From Zygnema circumcarinatum (lineage: Eukaryota > Streptophyta > Zygnematophyceae > Zygnematales > Zygnemataceae), in contig CM074805.1 of NCBI GenBank assembly GCA_037447605.1, positions 5,081,441 through 5,145,440 on the forward strand: a stretch of 64,000 nucleotides of DNA. Reading direction: 5' to 3'. Of the stretch, positions 31,701 through 43,201 are shown one piece after another; positions within the stretch are counted from its first letter, which is position 1, and each line of letters starts with the position of its first letter. The translations under genes and the position numbers were made by a program. The notes beneath the pieces were generated by a model. The model saw nothing but the letters and a program-made list of their open reading frames with translations, was not told the origin of the DNA and did not search any database.

Positions 31701-34506
31701 TCACAAAAGACTGGACTGGAAGCCGTAAAGCAGATTCTCGAGTATTCCTGAGTTGTTTAGGGTTTTCAGGGTTTTTAAAAAACGTGCAGAGTAAGCACTG
31801 ACTTGGCGCCGAAACTCTGCAAATTCTGCTGCACTGATGCTTCCATCTTTGTTTGCATCTAACAAAGCCATCAGCTCCTCCACATCCTCGGAAGAATTAG
31901 GAAGTCCCACGGCCACCTCTGCCACCACCGAATGCACCTCCTCCATGCTGATGCTTCCGTCGCCATTCCGGTCAAACATTGCGAACATATGATCCGTTTC
32001 AGCATCTGATAAGTTTGTCTGCATTCTCTCGTCTGACATCGTCCTTGAATCATTGAACGGCATGTCTGCAAGTTCAGCCATAGCCTCCATAATCGCCCTC
32101 AGTTGCTGCACCTGCACTGCCCCCCTCCCCCCCAAAAAAATCCAGCATGCATGCATGAAACAATCACTCTCCTGCCAGAACGCGATAAGCCCTTTGACTC
32201 CCACTTCAAAGCACAACCACCTACGTAAAGTGCTGTCAGAGCTGGCAGACGTGCAATCCTTAAGACTCCCTAGAGTGCGTGGACATTCCTCTCCCAAGTA
32301 CCTGTCTTCGGGGCACTCCAGCTCAAGTTATCTAAAACGCACGCCAGTCGGGATAATGACGTTTCAGATAACTTTAAGGACTGACACGACTAGTTGCTGC
32401 TAGTTGATTGATGAAAGGGAATTCGGAAGTTGTGCACTATTCAAAAATCATGGGGAACATCCGTAACCTCAGCATTGAAACCGTAGCATGAAGGACACTT
32501 CTTCAATGTCACATTTTGGCCCGCTCGCCAGACTAATTACCTGCTTGGGGTCTGTAAGACCACCCTTGTAAGCCCCATGTGCAGCCGCACCATGGACAGC
32601 TAGAGCGTCCATAGCCGTCGTTCGAATCTGCAGTTCCAACGGAGGACTACATCGTTCTTCGTCGATGTGCACCGCAAAATGTAGGCTTTGGTAGTTGTTC
32701 TTTTTCGGTTTGGCAATATAATCTTTTGAACGGTCAGGAATCTCCACCCAGAGAGAAGTAGCAATCTGCCCCACGAGATAGCATGCCTGCACTCCTCTCG
32801 CCTCTTCTTCATCGGCAGATCCTCCCTTGCGTGGTGAGACCACTACCCTGAGACCAAGAAGGTCAAAAACCTCATCACGACGACGACCATCACGAAGGAG
32901 CTTTTTCATCGTGCTATAAAGGCTCTTGCAGCGGCCCACAATGCTAAAACCGTCAACCAAGTCTCTCAGCCGTTCATTTGCCCACAATGCAGTTTCAAGC
33001 TTGTGTCTGCAAGCGTCAACTGTCCTCTCCCCAGCTGGCCACTGCATCTGAAGCCACTCCTCCATGGAACGATACGACTGTGGAAAAAGCACTCTGAAAG
33101 CAGAATCCTCAAGCTCCCACAGAAGCGAGCCAGTCCCAAGAGCGTGGGCCATCGGAGCCCAGACCTGCATAGTCTCCAGTGCGACCACCTGCTGGCGCCA
33201 CCGGGGTAGAGACACCAGGTGCCTCATCGTGTCGAGACACGATGCCAGCTCAACTACAATGGACCGCGGGTCATGAAAGCTGAGGCAAAACTGGCGGAGG
33301 GATTTCGCAGTCGCGTCGTCCAGGTTGTCGACTCGCTGAGGAGCCCCCTGGACCCTCTGGCTGTCATGCAACAGTCGGCCGACCAGCACACCCAAATGCA
33401 GCTCCACTGATCCCATGCTGATCACACCAATCTCTACGGCCTCCCTGAGCAGCCCTGCTGCTATCGTTTCTGCATCCATCTGCACGTTGATGCATACCAG
33501 TTAGGACCGTTCCTTCAGCGTAGAAGAACATGGAACTCCCCTGTCAAACAGTATGTAACCGTAAATCACAACACAGTACGACAAGACACTCTCTGAAACG
33601 CACCCGGAGGTCAGCGAGCGTGGTGGCCATGGCCAGCGCCCTGGCAGTTCGAGAGCGTCCTCCTTCTGCAGGCGGGGCTCCTTGCAGCGCTGGGAGCGCG
33701 AGCTTGAGCGCTGCAATGAGCAGCTGCGCGGCGGAGCTGCGCGCAGAAACAGCCGGCAGACGGGGCGCCAGCGTGTCCCACGCGGCCATCAGCTCCATCA
33801 CTCTGCGCCCGCCGGCCCGCTCCATGGCCACCACAGGCATGGGCTGCTCGGAAGAAATCCAAGCCTCTGCACCGTCGCTCTCTCCATCTGCTGCACCGCC
33901 AGCCCCTCCCCTGCTCCCTAAACTGTCGTCAAGCGTCTCCGGAGAGTGAGAACTTGGACCCGCGAACCTCTCCTCTCCTCTAGCTGCCACGTCAGCCAGC
34001 TCCTCGTCTGTGAGGAGGTCGCCGAACAAAGGAGGCTCGGCACCGCTCGCCTCCCGTGCAGAAGCGCTTTCTGAGGGCGGCCCAACGTCCCTGTACAGCG
34101 ACTCCAGCTCACGCTGCATGCTGCCGTCCTGCAGCACCTCCAGGCTGCGCCACCGAGCGTGCCCCCTCCCCGAGCACCTCCGCTGAGCTCTGCGGCCCAT
34201 CCGCGTTGCGGCCGGCCCTTCCTCCGCAAGCGCCGCATCTCGTCCCAGCGACGGCTGCATGGACCTATACGCCTGGACCTGCAGCAGCAGCCTCCCCCCG
34301 CGCCATGCATCCCGCTCAGAAGCCCACTCCGTGTCAACGACCCCTCGGCGGACGGGGCAGAGAGCGGAGCCTCCTGCAGCGGCCTCGCCGGGTCGGAGGG
34401 GTCGAAGCTGCAAGGCCGGGCGGGGGGCGCAGGCGGGCGGCATGGGCGCTCGCTCGTGGCGGAGGGCGGCCACGGCGGAGGGCGCATTGCAAGTGCATGC
34501 TGCCAT
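31701..34506 (-). CDS. CRSH: Calcium-regulated RelA/SpoT homologue (plastid (p)ppGpp synthetase)
   Basis: Three exons (34506-33604, 33479-32541, 32111-31701) give a continuous 750-aa frame. The N terminus is Ala/Arg/Pro-rich with few acidic residues for about 40 aa, consistent with a chloroplast transit peptide. The pseudo-hydrolase region lacks the HD pair (DAETIAAGLLREAVEIGVIS), as in plant CRSH. The synthetase domain shows GRCKSLYSTMKKLL, DLLGLRVVV, DYIAKPKKNNYQSLHFAV and LELQIRT. The C terminus has two EF-hands, DRNGDGSISMEE and DANKDGSISAAEF. The enzyme makes the alarmone ppGpp from GTP/GDP and ATP in plastids and is calcium-activated in plants. One oddity is Asn in place of the usual Gly before YQSLH. 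The N-terminal region is longer than in Arabidopsis. A short upstream ATG (34567 region, 14 codons) precedes the chosen start. Confidence 0.93.
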
Positions 34507-35413
34507 GCAGGGGCCGCCGCTTCAGGGCCTCTCCGCCTCCTTGCGGGGCGAGCGCACGGCAGCCATGGCCGCAGGCAGAGTGAGGCAGGGCGCAGATGCA
34601 GGCGCAGGGCGGGGCGGGGCGAGGCAGGAGTGACGTGGCGGGCGACGGCGGCCGGCGGGACGAATCGCGCGGTGGGGCGCCACGCGGCGCCGATAGCCGA
34701 TAGCCGATAGCCCGCGCCCATCCGCTCCACCGGAAGTACCGTCCATACCTCGATACGGTACGGCTCCAGCAATCGCGATACAGCAAGAGCCCCTAATAAT
34801 TTCCACCCGAGTACTTCCGTTACCCAAGAAATTCGCCCTGATTTGGAGGAAACCACTTTTCTCCGCACTTAGTCAGTATTAATGTATTAGGGGTGTTAAC
34901 TTAACCTGACCTATTTTTCAATACAGAATCTGTTAATCGAAACGGATTTTGAACATGGGTCACGCTATTCCGCTGAATTGAAATCTACATTTGTACGATT
35001 GCCATGCACAGTACAGTACTGTACTGCACAATCTGATTGAACGTGTGAGATGCGAAACGGTACGGTAAATCGTACGATATATGTACGGCACCAATAGGAG
35101 CTCGCGACAGTGCCCGCAGGGCAGCCATGCGCCTCCGTACAGAGAGAAACAGAACGGCCGCATGCCGGTCTCGGGAAACCACGTCCGCCCGCCTATGGGT
35201 GGGGGTCCATCAGCAGGCCTCTTCAAATAGGGGAGATCGGCTTAAGATAAGGGGACTGTCCCCTAACTTGGTTTTGTAAAAACACGTAAATATGGACTGT
35301 ACGGACGAAACCGTGCACGTACGGACGAGACAGAATACTTGCCTCCTGCTTACCGTTTGCCTCTAGCAGGCTAAAAACCCATTGTAACTGCTCACAAACC
35401 TCGGCTGGCCAAG
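34507..35413. promoter_or_regulatory. Upstream region of CRSH with GTACGG motifs and a palindrome
   Basis: About 900 bp without a supported gene. It contains GTACGG/CCGTAC at about 34758, 35060, 35083, 35135, 35299 and 35319, an 18-bp perfect palindrome (CAGTACAGTACTGTACTG, about 35009-35026), and three tandem CCGATAG units near 34690-34710. The GC-rich part next to CRSH likely holds its promoter and 5' UTR. Which motifs act is inference. Confidence 0.45.
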
Positions 35414-35764
35414 ATGATGTCAACAGAGGAGATCAACAACATTGGGGTTGATTTCGCTGGCCTTCTTCGAGCTTATCGAGAAGATGTTAACTTGAGGAGA
35501 ATATTGAATAAATGCGATGATGCAAGCACAGATTTTTTTGCTGGTTGGGATGCTATGGGCATTGGGGAAAGGTTTCCAAGGTTGCGAGAATTTTATGGAG
35601 ACCTTGCTTCATCATTTCCCAACACTGCTACCGTCGAGTCTGATTTTTCAGTAATTGGATGGGAGGAAGACGAGTTTTGAAAGAGTTTGACAGACTTTTC
35701 ATTGGAAGGAATTCTTCACTGCAAACAGTATGATAGTTTGATCGCTCTTCGAGGGTCTCTTTGA
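35414..35764 (+). pseudogene. hAT-like transposase C-terminal remnant with in-frame stop
   Basis: The frame gives about 88 aa ending FPNTATVESDFSVIGWEEDE then Phe and TGA at 35678-35680. The same frame continues beyond the stop as KSLTDFSLEGILHCKQYDSL, then IALRGSL and a second stop near 35764. The pattern resembles the C-terminal dimerisation region of hAT-family transposase-like proteins. The TGA sits where a CGA (Arg) codon would fit, so one transition explains the break. There are no upstream transposase domains, so it is a fragment. The family call is from pattern memory. Confidence 0.55.
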
Positions 35765-36972
35765 GTAATTTGCATCACATCTATAGTTGTCTTGTTCAGC
35801 CTAAAACTCATAAGGGAGTGAGACCATTTTTCATTTCATTTCTAATTTTAGTTCCTATTTCAATTTTTCTTTTGTGGCTACACCTAGAATTTTAGAGGTT
35901 ATGATTTGGAATAGAGTTTTTGTGAGGAAATTTCAAGACTATGATGGATTCTAAAGTGATACTTAGGGGCGCTTACTGTACCATGTGTCCTGAAGGGAAG
36001 TTGGTTACACCGACAGCTGAAGAGAGCCACATGTGAACTAGAGCATCGATTCTTGTCCGCATTCTTGATGCCCTGAAACGCAGAGACTGGCGTCTGCAGT
36101 TGGCGGTTCTACATCAGCGAGAGTGCCATTGCATGAGCATGCACTGGCACCCTCGCTGCTGCCCCTGCTTGCCGCGGCAGCACTCACCCGGCCGCCTGCA
36201 GCGGTATGGCCGCCCAGAGGGTGCAGGCAGACGCTCAGCGCAATGTTCTGCGGGCTCCACACCTCTGACAAGGAACACAAAAACTGTGCTTTCCAATTCG
36301 CCGAGAAATTGCAAGAGAGTGGAATGGCTGGAAGGACAGCCCACAGCCTCCCATTATGCGCTTCACAACATGCCGCAAGGAAGGCGTGCCTTTCTTTCTA
36401 AAAGGAAACTTACATTATTTAACGGACCGGACTCGTGAACAACAACACTTCGAGACTAGCACATACCGCTGTCCTAAAGTCACAAAAAAAGCCAACTATG
36501 GTTTTCTGCTTGCGGACAGCGCCTGGCACTTTTGTAGCCTTATCCTTCCATGTGAACATACCACCGCTCCTCCTGCCCTTTGGAAGCGATAACAGTCAAG
36601 GTTGACTATTTGTCGTGGCGGACATTCAGCCACCCTAAGCAGGCGCCTGTACTGCTTATACTTTCCACATAAATGGATGCAAATGCCTTGTTGCCGCTTA
36701 ATGAAGAGGTGGCTTTCAGCAGGGAGCTGTTTGCCACAAACTACTCGGACTCCTCCAAAGTTGAAGAGCGGCTCAACTTCCCCTTCTCACCTATGATGCC
36801 TTCGAATTTCAGTTATGGAGCCTATCATGGTGAGCACAGCGAGCACATGTGCAAGGGACATGACGCCCACGTGCGTAGGCGTAAACTCCCGAAGCACAAA
36901 AGGATGCCCACGGGCAGTACCAGCAATGGCCGGACACGCTCTGTGATTCAGCAAGGAGCACACACATCCTCC
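35765..36972. other. Intergenic stretch with unresolved possible exons
   Basis: No gene can be supported confidently. On the plus strand 36673-36835 is a natural-looking exon (MDANALLPLNEEVAFSRELF start) ending at a GTGAGC donor, but no matching second exon was found. On the minus strand a stretch near 36285-36205 (EVWSPQNIALSVCLHPLGGH) is bounded by an acceptor-like CAG and a GTGAGT donor. Either may be real or chance. The region also contains the EHD 3' UTR. Confidence 0.3.
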
Positions 36973-39900
36973 TTAACCGTACGGGTTACGGAACTTCTTC
37001 AAGAGGTCGGGGACATCGTATCCCAACATCTGTACCAAAGGGGACGCTTGATGTGAGGGCCAGCTCATAACCAAAACGCCCAATCATCACATACTGAGTG
37101 TTGTCTCATCAGACCATAGACGAGATTAAAATACATGAAACTCTAATGGGAAGCAAACGTAAATGGAAGCAAAGTCTTTGCACGTTTGTGGTAAAGGACA
37201 GGACCTGATCAGCAGCTTGAAGCAGGTTTGGCTTCATCCTCTCAAACTTTGAGAAGTCAAACGCTGCCAGGGCCTCTTGAAAATGCTCCACCTTTGGAAA
37301 GTCGCCAGCTGGCAAATGGTGCTCTTTTTGAATCTGCAATAATCCAGTCACAGCTAAGGAAAGGGACCTCAAATTTAATGGAGCCACGTTTGCTAATTAG
37401 AAATAGAACACACTGAAACTCCGCTTTTTGGCAAGTATGAAGAAATCACCTTAGTGAACTCCTCCGCCAAGTTCTCGATAAGTTTCTGCTGAGCACGAGG
37501 CCTTCCCATCATGGGCATCTGGGCCCTCAAGTGACTCACGATAAATGCATTTATTTTTGCTGCTCGTGCACGTTTAACGAACTCATTGATCTGCAGAGAG
37601 TATTAGCGACGCCCAATCATCAGTGGATTTTCACTTGAGCAGGGACGAAAAAATGTACATTGAAGAGTTGTGACACTGTCACAGCAATCCATGGCTGTGG
37701 GAGAAAGGAAGGGGCTTTTCCCGTAGTGCCCCACAAATAGAAAGAGCTAACTCCTATGGTGAAGAGGCCGCATCCGCCTTCCACCTTTCGATCACACGAC
37801 TTGCGCGGTATGTCCTTGAGGTCAAGCAGAAGGTCGTTCTGCTCCATCTCAAACAGCTGCCTTCCAAAGGAGCCCACCTCCTCCCTCACAGGATCCACAT
37901 TGAACGACCTGCAACAGACACACACAACAACCCCAACAGCCTAAAACCCTTACGGTTTCAGCAAATCAAGAGTTGCCAAGCTCACGCAAAATTGTCGCCC
38001 ATTACGCCTTTACTTGTCCACCTGAAAATTCCTGCCTAGCACCTTTGTGTTCCAGGCTTGGACAAACTGAGCACTTAAATTTTCCACAAAAGTGAGCCAC
38101 AAAATGGCCAGAACATACCCAATGTAGACACGCGTTACTTCCGGAGTGTTCAGAACCTTTCCTAACGACCACATAAGCGCTCCATATACGCGCATGAGCT
38201 GCCCCCACGAGCCATTCAAAGACGGTGGTCACCTAGAAAAAAAGATAAACTCACCAATTCTACTATGCCTCTGTCTGAAGATTCGTTATTCCAAGATTGA
38301 CAAAGGCATGGTAAATCCATAGGATTCATCGACAATCTTCTGAATCAACAGAAATTGACTAGTGATTCACACGAATGACAGATTATGAGAGAAGTCTATA
38401 AGGTTATTAACTAAAACGACTGCAACCAAACTCACGAACATGCATCGTAAACTAGCGGAAAAGCAAGAATGAGGAGAAAGCGAAAGCGAGAGAGGGAGGA
38501 GGGTGGGGAGGGGGGGGCGGCGAGAGAGGGAGAAAGAGGGAGAGAGAGGAAGGGAAAGGGAGAGGGACAAAATAAGAAAGAGAGCGAGGGATTGCCGAGT
38601 TTTGTTGTATACCTGCTGCGTGTCCACTTGATCCGCCTTGTTCAACACCACACGGATCTTATCAGCGTTGCCGTGCAATGACGAAATCACGCGTTTGAAT
38701 TCATCGCTAATATCCAGTTTATGCGGATCAAAAAGTAGCAGAATCAAATCACATTTTGAAGCAAACCACTGCCCCAAGCTCATCCACATCAGCCAAGCCA
38801 TCATCAGAGCTGCCAGGCGGTTTCATCCTCAACCTTCAGTGAGAGTTATGTTTTGCATTCTTCCGTGCAGTCATCTGTGCTTACACTGCACTTCTTAAAA
38901 TTCAAAACTTCCACGGGAACACTTTTAAAGCTCCTGAAAAAATAATCTTCCCGTTGTAAAGCACTCTCGCAATGGCCCTGCACCCACACACCTCTATGAC
39001 GCCTGTGAAGTCGTAGCTGCGCTGAGTTCTTTGCTTCTCACCCGACAGCACCCCTGGCGTGTCAACAAATGATATGTGCTCCAACAGGGGGTGTGGCATT
39101 TGGGCACATTCAAACTTCGATAGGAAGGCGGACCCAAAGCGCTCCAAGGAGCGGAAGGGCATGTCTGCCTGCACAGCTACCGTGTTGCCTGGAATGCTGC
39201 GCTCGTCGGGGCCGTCCTGATTGCACCCTCCCATACGACTTATCTCGTTTAATCTCATACTTGGGAGGCCCAAAGAGGTGCAAGATGGTAAAAAAGTCAA
39301 GCGGCCTCCCACGATACAGCAGCACTCGTTTAAATGAAATAAAAAATGACAATCTAAGGCGATCCGTGACAAAAAGAGGCCCTTTGGAATAGATTTCTAC
39401 CATGACTACAACAAAACGGTCAGTTGTCGGTTCGGGCCCAATGTGTGATCCTGCATGACAATGGCCCCCCACCAACCTAGAAGCCCAGAGTAAGGCTTGA
39501 GCACGTGCTCCTTCTAAACGCGGTTCTAGCACGCATACGCGATATGCGCACAGCAGGCTGACTGCGACGTGCCTGGATACGCTCGGCGGAGGAGATGGCG
39601 GATGAACGTGGTCTTGCCGGTGCTGTACTGCGCGCCCCCTCACATCCCCGGGGCCCCACCCCGGTCCCCGCGTTCAATTGCGCACCAACCATAGATGAAA
39701 AGGAGGCAGCAGTCCTTCTCAGAGCACTGCTTCAGAAATTCCAGTTGCCAAACAACAACAAGTAGAGAGCATACAGACTTCCAGGCAGTCCCTATTCACT
39801 CCATACCTGCCCCAGAAGCATCACCATTGGCTTAGCATCAAAATCGCTGTCTCCCTGCCGCACAAACAAAATACCACGTTAGCTGAAAAAATGAAGCATA

Positions 39901-40764
39901 GAGAATCATGAACTAAAGAGGCCAACGATATTGGAAATAGGGGTATAGTGTTTTGGGGCATAATGTGGCAACATAGAGGTTTACAAGCTAAGAGACAAAC
40001 TTACAAGAGTCGGAGAGACGAAATCGTTGAACTTGTATGCTACCTCCAACGGCCTCAGCTTTTCCACATAGAGGCGCTTCAGTCCATCAATAACAGAAGT
40101 CACGGCAGAGAGGGGAACCAGGTTCTGCGCAAGTACTCGCACCACGATCAACTTCAGGAGCCTTTTCCAAAATAAAAGGGGAAAAACGGGGGCTGAGGGG
40201 AGTCAAACGGCACTAGTTGCCTACTCGACTTTGTCTTCTTCTTGCAACAAAGCCGAAAATTCTTAATGGAAGTTAGCTTATAGCTGCATCTCACTTTCTC
40301 AGATTTACTTTTAAACCAGCCGGTCTCCTTCACCATCGGCAGGGGAGTGATCACAGGCGCCGATGACTCTGCACACAGGCAAGCACTACAGCTCCAAGCT
40401 TTGACAACTGCTCCTTAGAAAAAATATAAGGTTCACAGGGTCACGTAGGCTCGTTCATTGAGCAAAACGAAAAGACTATAAAATCCAGGACCTCGAAGAA
40501 AACAACAAAGAAAGGTAAAAATAAGAAGCATATGGCCTCCAAAGGCTGCCTAGTTTCTTAACAGATACACATTAAGGAACAGTGCTGTTCGAGCTCACTC
40601 ATCACCATATCTGAAGGAGAACTGGACCGGCCAGACTTGGCTGCAGCCTGCCACTACGAACAGCCAATCAGCTCCAGTTCTGCTGATAACATTGGAATAG
40701 AGCAAGCGCGTAAGCGGAAGCGCAAGCGCGCGCTTGTGTGTGTGAGAGAGAGGGAAAGAGAGAA

Positions 40765-40799
<35 letters not shown>

Positions 40800-42324
40800 A
40801 GACCCTAATTAAGTTGAAAGGTGGACCCAACGATGTAATTGAGTAGGTTTTCAAACAACCCTGCCCCTTCCTATTCACAATATAGAAGGGATACCTGCAT
40901 AGAGGAAGGAGGAGCTTGGGTTTAAGAAACACGGGCAATAGATTTCCATCTCGCACCTCAAGCGCTTCATCGAGACCCACCATCGTCGGAGGACTGATTT
41001 CATCCAAGTCTGTGCCAACATTGTTCCATGACATGGCATCCTATGTAAGTAAACTCAACAATGTTAAAACTACTTACATTTTAATGTGCTCAATCATCAC
41101 AAGACGAACGGACTTGACTCGATTTAACAGGACTCTGGAGCCCCCTTTCTTTTTAAACAGAAAGAGCACCACGCAATAACTCGTTAACCAGTAGCCACGA
41201 ATAAGGAGGGGGGGGAAGAGGGAAGAGGTGGACCGCTGAGTACGGTTGCTTTGCATTGCTGCACGTTGCATCACGAAACACTCTACCTTAGGTTTCTACA
41301 TTTCCTTTTATGACTTTGTTTATGACTTTGTGTTCTTAAATGGAGAGACGTACCACGTCCTTTAAGCATGTCTGCCTGCAATTGACCACCCGTTTGCGCA
41401 ATAGAAATCATTCTCATAGCTGCCACAAATTCCCAAAACCCTAAAAACCCTTGTCGAGACGAGTCGGCGAGCGCCCAAACCTGTCCGTGCAAACAAACGA
41501 AGAGATCACAACGCGGGCGGGGCTGACACTCTTCACTTTTGCAGGTTGATACTCAACCCACCAGCAAAATCCGCAAATTCGAGACTTGAAGCAGGTTCGG
41601 GAGTTCACCCGTGAATGATCGATCCTGACCTCGAGTTCGTAACTGTTTGGACGAGCGGCCACATTTGACTACTTTCAACCATATCCTAAATTGGCGGTAA
41701 AACCAATTCAGACCATTCAAATCTGCGCTCTTCAACACTAGTGATGATACACTTTGCTTACGGGGACCAGGAAAACCAGCTTGAATAAAGTAACGCGTGA
41801 AAAAAGTTTGCAGATGTACTGATTCAAACGTGCATCTCAAATACCTTGTTTAGATTTATTACCTGTCGTAAGTCACTCTGTGGCAGCCCGGACATTTTAA
41901 AAAAGGGGACTGCGTCTTGACCAGTCAATCGGCCGTCTCCGTCTATTTATGGCAACAAAAAAGATTCATCTGTTAGAGAAGCTGCAAACCAACCATGCTC
42001 TCGCGACAGATAAGGAAGGAATTGATACATGTGCAATGCAATCAAAGAACCGACTACGTACACTTGACGCAGTACAGATATGGACTCAGAGAAGGTTGGA
42101 AATTCACCTGCATCTGCAAACTGAAACCAGGCCTTATATATCTGCATGTGGAAGGACGCCAAGGAAGGCGTCATCATATATACCGAAACCCCAGGATAAG
42201 CGGAAAGAAACTGTGAGAAATGAAGATGCGGGAAAATCACATGCACGTAGAACAAGCACGAAGCAAAGCTTACAGTTTCGTCTCGCTGAGCTGCAGTTCC
42301 CGGTCGCAGCAGCATGATATCCAT
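36973..42324 (-). CDS. EHD: EH-domain (EHD) dynamin-like ATPase, plant type
   Basis: Sixteen exons: 42324-42274, 42210-42108, 41942-41863, 41480-41354, 41040-40957, 40124-40005, 39854-39807, 39627-39573, 39450-39401, 39216-38992, 38768-38613, 38198-38119, 37908-37785, 37589-37450, 37333-37205, 37029-36973; about 540 aa, the usual size. The N-terminal EH domain contains a calcium loop (DADGDGRLTGQD) and VWALADSSRQGFLGFWEF. The GTPase-like domain has GQYSTGKTTF (P-loop), GPEPTTDRF, VDTPGVLSGEKQRTQRSYDF and VLNKADQVDT. The C-terminal helices include KEHHLPAGDFPKVEHF and end MLGYDVPDLLKKFRNPYG. EHD proteins tubulate membranes and act in endosomal recycling. Having the EH domain at the N terminus is the plant/algal arrangement. 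The exon 4/5 border is not in phase as read, so a base or micro-exon is unresolved. Intron 8 appears to be GC-AG. Divergent from XAP5. Confidence 0.93.
38466..38585. repeat. Purine-rich low-complexity tract in EHD intron
   Basis: About 120 bp of GAGAGGGA-type sequence on the plus strand (pyrimidine-rich on the coding strand), inside the intron between exons 11 and 12. It may serve as a polypyrimidine-rich intron segment. Confidence 0.7.
40740..40797. repeat. (AG)n microsatellite in EHD intron
   Basis: GA-dinucleotide run with small interruptions inside the intron between exons 5 and 6; the short open frames across it are artefacts. Confidence 0.8.
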
Positions 42325-43201
42325 GACCCCTCCCCGGCGCTTGTGACGGTCGCCGGTCCCTTGCCAGGCTCGCCCTCGCTCTCCTCTCTCCGTGGATCAG
42401 AGCGCAGCGCAGGAAGCGCCAACCCTCCGCGCCCTCCCTCCGCGCCCTCTCTCCCCGCCCTAAACCGTACGAAACCCGTACGGAAGGCGAAACGGTCGTC
42501 TCCAACCTGCGTTTGACTTCCTCCGATACAGTACGTATAGGCCGTACAGACCGTACAGACCGTACGCACAGGCGCGGGCGGCCGCCGGCCGGGCGCGCCA
42601 ACGGGGCGGCCCTCCCTCCGCTGTCCGGACTCCGGAGTCCAGCCAGAACGCGCTGTCGTGTGCTAGAATTCCAATCAAAACTTCTAACACTCAGGCCCCT
42701 CTATAAAACACTTTTAGAATGTCCGGACAGGTGTACGGCTGTACGTTCGTACGAATGAACTGTACGGAAATGTCTAGGGCCATTGAGGTGGGGGGAAATG
42801 ATACAGCCGCCCCACTTTTTGGATATCCGCGCCCCTTTCGAAAGATCCAAGTGATTAGCCAACATGAAAGTACAAATTTTCCCGAAAGGGGCGCGGATAT
42901 CCAAAAAGTGGGGCGGCTGTATCATTTTCCCTAGTATAAGGAACTCGGGAATTTCGTAAGCCATGGTCAAGGTCTGACTCTCGTATTAGGAAGTTCTAAT
43001 TCTGAAATCTAAAACTCTAAAAGTCACTTGTACGGACAAATGTACAGTACATCCCTAGTCCAGAGAGTCCAGAGTACAGTACAGCCCTTCTACGGTAGAG
43101 CAGAGGGAGGGGCTGGGGGGTGGGAGGCGCGGGGGCTGGAATTAGGGTTAGGGTTAGGGCTAGGTTTAGGGCTACCACAGGCAAGGCTCGCGGAGGGCGC
43201 C
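42325..43201. promoter_or_regulatory. Bidirectional EHD/XAP5 intergenic region
   Basis: 877 bp separate two divergent start codons. It carries dense GTAC-core motifs: CCGTAC near 42465, CCGTACGG at 42476, CCGTAC at 42542, 42551 and 42560, GTACGG at 42733, 42762 and 43030. Telo-box-like motifs occur on both gene sides (CCCTAAACCG near 42458; three TTAGGG units and TTTAGGG at 43142-43170). An inverted-repeat element lies at 42794-42930. The TTAGGG block sits about 30 bp upstream of the XAP5 start. Confidence 0.6.
42794..42930. mobile_element. 137-bp foldback element (short relative of the 57.6-kb element)
   Basis: Inverted arms of 47-48 bp (42794-42840 and 42883-42930), matching except for one extra T, are separated by a 42-nt loop. 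The arm reads GGAAATGATACAGCCGCCCC then ACTTTTTGGATATCC. The start and the CCCC...TTTTGGATATCC spacing resemble the termini of the 548-bp element at 57641-58188. No convincing target duplication. It lies in the shared EHD/XAP5 promoter region. Confidence 0.8.

Noticed and set aside
33530-34710. Several plus-strand and alternative minus-strand frames of 120-316 codons opposite CRSH exon 1
   Set aside because: GC-rich coding DNA leaves shadow frames open; only the frame that joins the RelA/SpoT exons in phase is supported.
42725-42768. Short imperfect repeats of GTACGG considered as a transposon end
   Set aside because: No inverted partner at a fixed distance and no target duplication; better described as a motif cluster.
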